A stretch of DNA of 20,567 nt, from assembly GCA_000753945.1 (NCBI GenBank), contig JQOA01000124.1:1-20567 (forward strand), written 5' to 3'. A model generated the notes under the pieces. That model saw only the letters and a program-made list of their open reading frames with translations. It had not been told where the DNA came from and did not search any database. Of the stretch, positions 15,161-20,567 are shown piece after piece. Both the position numbers and the translations under genes were made by a program. Position 1 is the stretch's first letter. Each line of letters begins with the position of its first letter. The DNA comes from Smithella sp. D17 (GTDB lineage Bacteria > Desulfobacterota > Syntrophia > Syntrophales > Smithellaceae).

Positions 15161-16663
15161 ATGGAAAATATATCGCAAAAAGCCATCTCTATTCGCAGAA
15201 ATACTGTGGCCAACTATGTTGGTACTTTTTGCCAGGCGATATTAGGTTTCCTGTTTGTCCCCTTGTACATAAAATATCTTGGAATTGAAAATTATGGTCT
15301 TATTGGATTTTCAGTTTCCTTAAGCGCATTGTTTAGACTGGCGGATTTAGGACTGAGTTCAACTTTGAGCCGGGAATTTGCCCGTTATTCGATTATGCCG
15401 GAATCTGCACAGCAGATGCGCGGACTGCTGAAAACTTTACAGGCAGTTTACTGGGCAATTTCTTTGCTTTTCGGTCTTATCATTGTCGCATGCGCACCGC
15501 TGATTGCCGGGTACTGGATCAACTCCGGTTCTCTGGATGTATCCCTGGTGCAAAAAGCTGTTATGCTAATGGGGTTGACAATTGCTTTACAGGGCCCGAT
15601 GAGTCTATACATTGGCGGTGTCTTTGGTCTCCAGCGGCATGTTTTAGGCAATGTCATCAACATTGTTTTCGCAGCGTTGCGGTATGGAGGAGTCGTGCTG
15701 GCTTTAGCGCTGTTCTCGCCTACTATAACCATGTTTTTTACCTTTCAACTTGGCGTTGCATTCATAGGGGCCTTATGCACTGGAATTATTTTATGGGGCG
15801 TTCTGCCGCGCACCGGTATCCCTTCACGCTTCGAGATGTTCCAGTTGAAATCAATATGGCGATTTGCTGCGGGGATGAGTATAAGCTCCGCGCTTTGGTT
15901 GATATTGAGTCAATTGGATAAAATAATTCTGATCAGAATATTACCCCTGAAAATGTTTGGTTACTATGCCTTGGCCAGTACGGCAGCGGTTGCCGTAACG
16001 TATCTTGGTGGCCCCCTGTTTACAACCTTTCTTCCCCGTTATACGCAATTGTATGCCGCTGGAGATAATGAACTTCTGAGGACGACATATCGAAGAACTT
16101 GTCGTTTGAACGCAATTATAACAGTCCCGACGGTTGTTTTATTGGCATTTTTTTCTAAGGAAGCTCTGCTGATCTGGACAGGAAATCCTGATATTGCCGA
16201 GCATGCATATATACTTTTGAGCCTTCTTGTTATCGGCTATGGATTAAATCAACTGGCATTATTATCGTTTGCTTTGCAAGTTGCAGCAGGTTGGGTTAAA
16301 TTAAGTGTTTATACGAATGCTGCTGCGGTCATTATTATCGTTCCAGCGCTTTTAATTGCCACGCGTTTCTATGACGCTTTAGGCGCCGCAGTCGTTTGGA
16401 TAGCGTTGGGTTGTTTATTTGTATTTATTTATATTAATGTCTTACACAATCGAATCTTAAAGGGAGAAGCACGGTATTGGTATGCCGGGACATTGCTACC
16501 GCTTGCATTGGCTGTTGGAATTGGTTTGGCTGGACGGCGTTTTATGCCGGCGGTAAGCACGGCTTGCCTTGTAACAAGCGTCGGTTTCATGTGGATTATT
16601 ATTGTTGTCACGGCAGTATTGACAACAGCTGATCTTAGGGAAAAGATTATTGCATTAATTTAG
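15161..16663 (+). CDS. Polysaccharide flippase (Wzx/RfbX-like)
   Basis: Integral membrane protein that would flip lipid-linked repeat units across the inner membrane. It has 500 residues with about 12-14 hydrophobic segments and the opening typical of the family: NTVANYVGTFCQAILGFLFV then PLYIKYLGIENYGLIGFSVS and LADLGLSSTLSREFARY. A second characteristic region is IWRFAAGMSISSALWLILSQ then LDKIILIRILPLKMFGYYAL. Length is at the upper end of the Wzx range. The ATG has no clear ribosome binding site. It is the first gene of the polysaccharide cluster and is followed 7 bases later by the methyltransferase. Confidence 0.87.
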   Translation: MENISQKAISIRRNTVANYVGTFCQAILGFLFVPLYIKYLGIENYGLIGFSVSLSALFRLADLGLSSTLSREFARYSIMPESAQQMRGLLKTLQAVYWAISLLFGLIIVACAPLIAGYWINSGSLDVSLVQKAVMLMGLTIALQGPMSLYIGGVFGLQRHVLGNVINIVFAALRYGGVVLALALFSPTITMFFTFQLGVAFIGALCTGIILWGVLPRTGIPSRFEMFQLKSIWRFAAGMSISSALWLILSQLDKIILIRILPLKMFGYYALASTAAVAVTYLGGPLFTTFLPRYTQLYAAGDNELLRTTYRRTCRLNAIITVPTVVLLAFFSKEALLIWTGNPDIAEHAYILLSLLVIGYGLNQLALLSFALQVAAGWVKLSVYTNAAAVIIIVPALLIATRFYDALGAAVVWIALGCLFVFIYINVLHNRILKGEARYWYAGTLLPLALAVGIGLAGRRFMPAVSTACLVTSVGFMWIIIVVTAVLTTADLREKIIALI

Positions 16664-16670
16664 GTGAACC

Positions 16671-17426
16671 ATGACGAAATATTACAGTTCTAAATTTTAT
16701 GAGGATATACTCGAAGGATCAAAAAAGTCAGCAGAAATCGTCTTGCCGCTTGTTTTCTCCCAGATCAAGCCTAAATCAATAGTTGATGTAGGCTGTGGCA
16801 CGGGCACCTGGCTTTCCGTAGCGAAGAAAATAAATATTTGTGATGTTCTGGGATTAGATGGTGATTACGCGAAGGATCATTTGTTGATCAAACCAGATGA
16901 ATTTAAAGCCACTGATATCAGCAAAGGGTTTTTGCTCGATAAAAAATACGACTTAGCCATTTGCCTGGAAGTCGGCGAACATATTTCAACTAAAAAATCA
17001 TCGGTATTGGTAGATTCTCTGACAAAAGCCGCCGAGGTAATTATTTTTTCTGCAGCGATCCCTGGTCAGGGAGGGACACATCATATCAATGAGCAATGGC
17101 CGGACTTCTGGCAAAAGTTATTCCAAAACAAAGATTTTGTTCGTGTAGATTTTATCCGTCCAATGATTTATAATAATCCTGATGTCGAATGGTGGTATCG
17201 TCAAAACATATTCCTCTATATTCATGAAAAAGTTTTAAAGAAATTCCCTGGCGTGGTTGCCCAAAGAAATCAGGCAAATGATATTTTACTTTTGCATATT
17301 GGCCTACTAAAGAGACGATATGGTTTGGTGAGATCTCTCATATTTAATGTTAAATATCCCTTGGCTCTAATTTTATGCAGATTAGGATTCTCTGATGCAG
17401 CCGCAAAATTTATGAATGAATCATGA
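16671..17426 (+). CDS. Class I SAM-dependent methyltransferase
   Basis: 251-residue methyltransferase. SAM-binding motif I is VDVGCGTGTW (38-47), motif II the acidic GLDGD (61-65), followed by ATDIS (80-84) and motif IV-like YDLAICLEVGEH (93-104). Residues IPGQGGTHHINEQWPDFW (130-147) are a recurring motif in methyltransferases of polysaccharide clusters. The substrate is not identifiable; in this setting a sugar or a glycan end is likely. AGGTG before the ATG is an adequate ribosome binding site, and the 7-base gap to the flippase implies co-transcription. The final 40 residues are hydrophobic and basic, which may place it at the membrane. Confidence 0.82.
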   Translation: MTKYYSSKFYEDILEGSKKSAEIVLPLVFSQIKPKSIVDVGCGTGTWLSVAKKINICDVLGLDGDYAKDHLLIKPDEFKATDISKGFLLDKKYDLAICLEVGEHISTKKSSVLVDSLTKAAEVIIFSAAIPGQGGTHHINEQWPDFWQKLFQNKDFVRVDFIRPMIYNNPDVEWWYRQNIFLYIHEKVLKKFPGVVAQRNQANDILLLHIGLLKRRYGLVRSLIFNVKYPLALILCRLGFSDAAAKFMNES

Positions 17427-17593
17427 TGGCAACTGTTCGACAAGCCGTTGAATTGATCGAATACGAACGAAGAGAGGTTGCACGGATATCTTTGAGATAG
17501 AATGCCGCATGAATTTATCAAAGAATATTACAGGTGCAGAGATTCATTTTAATCCGGCTTAAGCCAGTGCATACTTAGAGGTGATACTAGCTA
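17427..17593. other. Gene-free gap in the polysaccharide cluster
   Basis: 167 bases between the methyltransferase and the first glycosyltransferase, unusually long for this otherwise tight cluster. A 25-codon frame starts with ATGATG overlapping the methyltransferase stop (17423-17500, beginning MMATVRQAVELIEYE). Two other frames are also open for 15-20 codons. None is recognisable. It may be the scar of a lost gene. Confidence 0.4.
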
Positions 17594-18676
17594 GTGAACG
17601 TGCCGAAGATTTCCATTATTGTTCCGGTTTATAATGTTGAGAAATATTTGAAAAAATGTCTGGATTCGATAATCAACCAGACGCTTGCGGATATTGAAAT
17701 CATTATTGTCAATGATGAATCGCCGGATAATTCATATAAGATCATAAATCTATATGAATCGATGGATAAAAGAATAAAAGTGGTTAACAGGAAAAATGGT
17801 GGTCTTTCTATGGCAAGGAATTCAGGATTGAGTGTTGCCACTGGTGAATATATTGGATTTGTTGACAGTGATGATTGGATCGAGTTGGAAATGTTTGAAA
17901 AAATGTATAATCTGGCAAGCAAACATTATGCCGATATTGTTATATGTGATTATAATATGGTATTTGATAAATATATTGAAAAATCGATACTTGGAATTGA
18001 AACGGATGTAATTGACATTGATGTCTTGGGGATTAAGCAATATTTCGATAAATATCAGTTTATTTATAAACATGGGGATCAAGCCTGGAATAAAATATAC
18101 AAAAGAGAGTTTGTCCGGAAATTTGGAATAGTATTTGAAAAAAATAGTGAGATTTTTTCTGAAGATAAATTATTTAATTTATATTGTTTATTAAATGTAA
18201 AAAGGATTTGTACACTTGATTCGAGCTTTTATAATTATTTACAAAGGGAAGGATCATTGATGTATGAAGGAAAACCTAATCATACTAAAAGGCTAATGAC
18301 GCTGCTGGATAGATTTTACCGCAAGGCACAATTCTACAATAAGCACAAAGATATTGAGACTATTTTCCCAGAGTTGATCCTGCAGTTGATTGGAAACACT
18401 GTTTTTAATAAATTCAAAATTGAAAAACTGGGACTATTGAAAGTATCGGATGATTTAAAAAATGTTAATATGTTTAAATTTTTCAAGCCGAGTATGCGTC
18501 ATTTAATGGTTTCTTCCAACTCTTTTAAATTGAGAGTGTTCTCGTTTTTATTGTATAATAATTTATTCATTTTATTTTTACTTTTGAAAAAGATCATAAT
18601 TGAAATTAAGGGGATTGGTCTGCCAAAAGGTAAACCAGTTGGAGAGAAGAAGACTAAGGTTGCGGTGACAAATTAA
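17594..18676 (+). CDS. Family 2 glycosyltransferase
   Basis: Inverting GT-A fold sugar transferase, 360 residues. The nucleotide-binding opening is ISIIVPVYNVEKYLKKCLDS (6-25), followed by IEIIIVNDESPDNS, the GGLSMARNSGLSVATGEYIG segment (69-88) and the metal-binding DSDDW (91-95), all standard for GT2. A hydrophobic stretch near the C-terminus (about 312-335) suggests membrane association. The start is a GTG with AGAGGTG about 10 bases upstream; an in-frame GTG two codons later is an alternative. The gene is noticeably more AT-rich than the T2SS genes, as is common in transferred polysaccharide loci. Sugar specificity cannot be read from sequence. Confidence 0.9.
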   Translation: MNVPKISIIVPVYNVEKYLKKCLDSIINQTLADIEIIIVNDESPDNSYKIINLYESMDKRIKVVNRKNGGLSMARNSGLSVATGEYIGFVDSDDWIELEMFEKMYNLASKHYADIVICDYNMVFDKYIEKSILGIETDVIDIDVLGIKQYFDKYQFIYKHGDQAWNKIYKREFVRKFGIVFEKNSEIFSEDKLFNLYCLLNVKRICTLDSSFYNYLQREGSLMYEGKPNHTKRLMTLLDRFYRKAQFYNKHKDIETIFPELILQLIGNTVFNKFKIEKLGLLKVSDDLKNVNMFKFFKPSMRHLMVSSNSFKLRVFSFLLYNNLFILFLLLKKIIIEIKGIGLPKGKPVGEKKTKVAVTN

Positions 18677-18679
18677 TCT

Positions 18680-19516
18680 ATGTCCAATGACTTAATAAGC
18701 ATTATCATACCGACCATAGGGAGGTCTGCACAACTTGATGGATTGCTTCATTCCATTACATGCGCCACTTATAAACATTATGAAATTATTATCGTTGATC
18801 AGAACCGGACTGGGATCGCAGATGATGTTATCTGGAAATATAATGATATTCTACCTATTCAACATATTAAAGTTAATTTTACCGGTGCAGCAAGAGCACG
18901 TAACCACGGGTTGCAATTCGCAAATGGACAATACCTGTTTTTCCCGGATGATGATTCGGAGCTATTCCCTGAAACCCTGGAATTATTTATAAAGTTTTTA
19001 AAGGGTGCAGGTGCGGATGTTTTATTCGGTAAATGTGTCGATCGCACATCAGCAGATTCTGTGGGAGTTTTTTCTGATACAAGTGGTTACCTATCACTAA
19101 AACGATATGAGAGTATGTTTATTGAAGCTACAATGTTTATCAAAAAGGAAACTTTTTCAAAATTTCTCTTTGACGAATCCTTTGGCGTTGGGACGTTTTA
19201 TGGATCTGAAGAAGGATATGATCTTGTTTTAAGGATGCTTTACGAAAAGGTAATAATTTTTTATACGCCAGAAATCAAAATCTATCACCCTCTCAAAGTG
19301 ATCAACCATTCCGATAGCTCTGAAATACGGCGCGTCTTTTCATACCGATGTGGTTTTGGCAAATTATGCTTAAAGCATAAGCTGTATAGAAAATATTGTA
19401 CACGTTTGCTGCAAGTGATCTTATATATCCCTTATACTATGGTAGCAGCACCTGGGAAAACACGTTATTATTTTTCAGAACTTTTGGGATTACTCACGGG
19501 AATTGTTGTAAGATGA
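18680..19516 (+). CDS. Family 2 glycosyltransferase
   Basis: Second GT-A fold glycosyltransferase, 278 residues. Motifs are ISIIIPTIGRSAQLDGLLHS (6-25), YEIIIVDQNRT (34-44), the phrase TGAARARNHGLQFANGQYLF (68-87) and a PDDDSE metal site (89-94), then GSEEGYDLVLRMLYE as the probable acceptor and base region. The TIGRxxxL opening and VDQN variant place it in the rhamnosyl/galactosyl-like GT2 group in a loose sense, without a firm specificity. It starts 3 bases after the previous transferase and overlaps the next gene by 4 bases (ATGA), so the three are co-translated. Confidence 0.88.
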   Translation: MSNDLISIIIPTIGRSAQLDGLLHSITCATYKHYEIIIVDQNRTGIADDVIWKYNDILPIQHIKVNFTGAARARNHGLQFANGQYLFFPDDDSELFPETLELFIKFLKGAGADVLFGKCVDRTSADSVGVFSDTSGYLSLKRYESMFIEATMFIKKETFSKFLFDESFGVGTFYGSEEGYDLVLRMLYEKVIIFYTPEIKIYHPLKVINHSDSSEIRRVFSYRCGFGKLCLKHKLYRKYCTRLLQVILYIPYTMVAAPGKTRYYFSELLGLLTGIVVR

Positions 19517-20567
19517 AAAAAATTCAATTCAATAATATTTACTTCTATTTTTTTTGCTCTCAATTAATATTTCTTCCTATATATTTTTATCACACACCCT
19601 TGATTTCCGATACCATCAATACGAATAAAGCGATTTGGATGCATTTGATAGGTATTTTTTGGTCTGTTGTGGGCTATGTTACAGCATACTTTGCATCTTC
19701 CTTGTTGATGAAAAAAAACGAAGACAGACAATATCATTTTAAAAACATATTTTATGTATGTTCATACTTATTCATTATTGTGGGGTCAATCGTCAACATA
19801 TTACAGGTATTTTTGTTTGTTTCACCGATTGAATATATGTCAATAATATTTAGCAGTGGTTTTGATACGGGGATTCGTAACGCTTATCTTTTGTCATCGG
19901 ACGAAGGAGGTTTGCCGGGGATTATTAAGATGTTCGCGTATGCGCCTTTATCTATATATCTAATGTCTTTAGGACTCTTAAGTTTTACAACGCTAGATGA
20001 AGCTGATACATACAAGCTCAAGGTTTTGAGCGTGGTAGCTCTTGCCGCTATAGTGATCAAAGTTTTTTTCTCTCTTGATCGCTTAACGATTCTGGCAGTT
20101 CTGGCAGCTAACATTTTTCTCGGTTTTAAAAAAGGTTACATGAAAAATATTCGATATTGGATACTGATTGTTTTTTTCTTTTTCCTTGCAGATTATTTAT
20201 CTACCAAACGATTAGAAGAGATTGGGATTATCAACTTTACATTAATATATTTTAAGCTGGGATTAGTGAATTTTCAATTGATGCTTGATACATGCTACCA
20301 GCACAATTACGGTTTTTCAACAATCCTGGCGCCATTGTATTTTATCTTTAAATTTCTTAATTTTCCTTTGCCCGATTTCTTCGAAATTCATACTGCGTGG
20401 GAGTGGAATCCCGCACAGTACTTTACTTCATATGCTTTTCAGGACTTTGGCTATTTTTATTTTATTTTATTTTACATTGTAGGCATCCTTTTATGTCTAA
20501 TTGATAATCAAGTAAAAAAAAATATTTATGCCAGCGCTATATATTTTATCGTCCTGTATGGAGTTCT
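19513..20567 (+). CDS. Wzy-like oligosaccharide repeat-unit polymerase (partial, runs off the right end)
   Basis: Open frame from the ATG that overlaps the preceding stop (ATGA) to the window edge, 351 codons with no stop. The translation is highly hydrophobic, with about 8 or more membrane segments and short loops, beginning MKKIQFNNIYFYFFCSQLIF. A stretch SSGFDTGIRNAYLLSSDEGG follows near residue 115, then VFFSLDRLTILAVLAANIFL. A late loop reads FFEIHTAWEWNPAQYFTSYA and FQDFGYFYFILFYIVG. Those features, and the position after Wzx and glycosyltransferases, fit an O-antigen/exopolysaccharide polymerase; such proteins are poorly conserved, so the call leans on topology and context. Confidence 0.72.
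   Translation, partial: MKKIQFNNIYFYFFCSQLIFLPIYFYHTPLISDTINTNKAIWMHLIGIFWSVVGYVTAYFASSLLMKKNEDRQYHFKNIFYVCSYLFIIVGSIVNILQVFLFVSPIEYMSIIFSSGFDTGIRNAYLLSSDEGGLPGIIKMFAYAPLSIYLMSLGLLSFTTLDEADTYKLKVLSVVALAAIVIKVFFSLDRLTILAVLAANIFLGFKKGYMKNIRYWILIVFFFFLADYLSTKRLEEIGIINFTLIYFKLGLVNFQLMLDTCYQHNYGFSTILAPLYFIFKFLNFPLPDFFEIHTAWEWNPAQYFTSYAFQDFGYFYFILFYIVGILLCLIDNQVKKNIYASAIYFIVLYGV

Noticed and set aside
15490..15921. 143-codon open frame on the + strand.
   Set aside because: It lies wholly inside the flippase gene in another frame, and its translation has no domain character.
17423..17500. 25-codon frame beginning MMATVRQAVELIEYE.
   Set aside because: Too short and not recognisable; the overlap with the preceding stop is the only supporting signal.
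1..20567. CRISPR arrays, tRNA or rRNA genes, intact insertion sequences.
   Set aside because: No regularly spaced repeats, cloverleaf-like sequences or transposase frames were found on reading both strands.

Overview
The window reads as accessory and secretion DNA from an AT-rich Gram-negative bacterium. Double-membrane architecture is clear: a type II secretion (T2SS) secretin, a YjbH-type outer-membrane protein and a Wzx/Wzy-style polysaccharide locus. The PilM/PilN/PilO-like forms of GspL, GspM and GspC, and the style of the genes, suggest a deltaproteobacterium (Desulfobacterota, possibly Syntrophales). That placement is an impression from protein style, not a measurement.

Region 1 (50-10736) is a nearly complete T2SS operon, all on the + strand, in the order gspG-D-E-F-H-I-J-K-L-M-C. 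It encodes the major pseudopilin (G), the outer-membrane secretin (D), the assembly ATPase (E), the inner-membrane platform (F), four minor pseudopilins (H, I, J, K) and three assembly-platform or linker proteins (L, M, C). Genes abut or overlap, except for one gap between gspD and gspE that is filled by a REP/BIME-like palindromic repeat, which also supplies the gspD stop codon. No prepilin peptidase (gspO) is present, so pseudopilin processing must depend on a gene elsewhere. gspL is split into two frames at a run of six T's exactly inside its transmembrane segment; one extra T would restore a 507-residue protein.

Region 2 (10892-14128) holds a YjbH-family outer-membrane protein gene and a small exported protein with a chagasin (I42)-like NPSTGY motif. 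The second gene sits behind a perfect-consensus promoter (TTGACA, 17 bp, TATAAT) and ends in two hairpins that lie inside its reading frame.

Region 3 (14105-14789, - strand) is a VapBC-type toxin-antitoxin operon with its own promoter, a candidate operator and a terminator. It is followed by about 370 bp without an intact gene, which includes what looks like a decayed gene fragment and an ops-like motif.

Region 4 (15161-20567, + strand) is the start of a surface-polysaccharide cluster: a Wzx-type flippase, a SAM methyltransferase, two family 2 glycosyltransferases and a Wzy-like polymerase that runs off the right edge. Together they would build, modify, flip and polymerise an O-antigen or exopolysaccharide repeat unit. 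The YjbH gene nearby is also an exopolysaccharide-associated family, but any functional link is inference.

I saw no tRNA, rRNA, CRISPR array or intact transposase.
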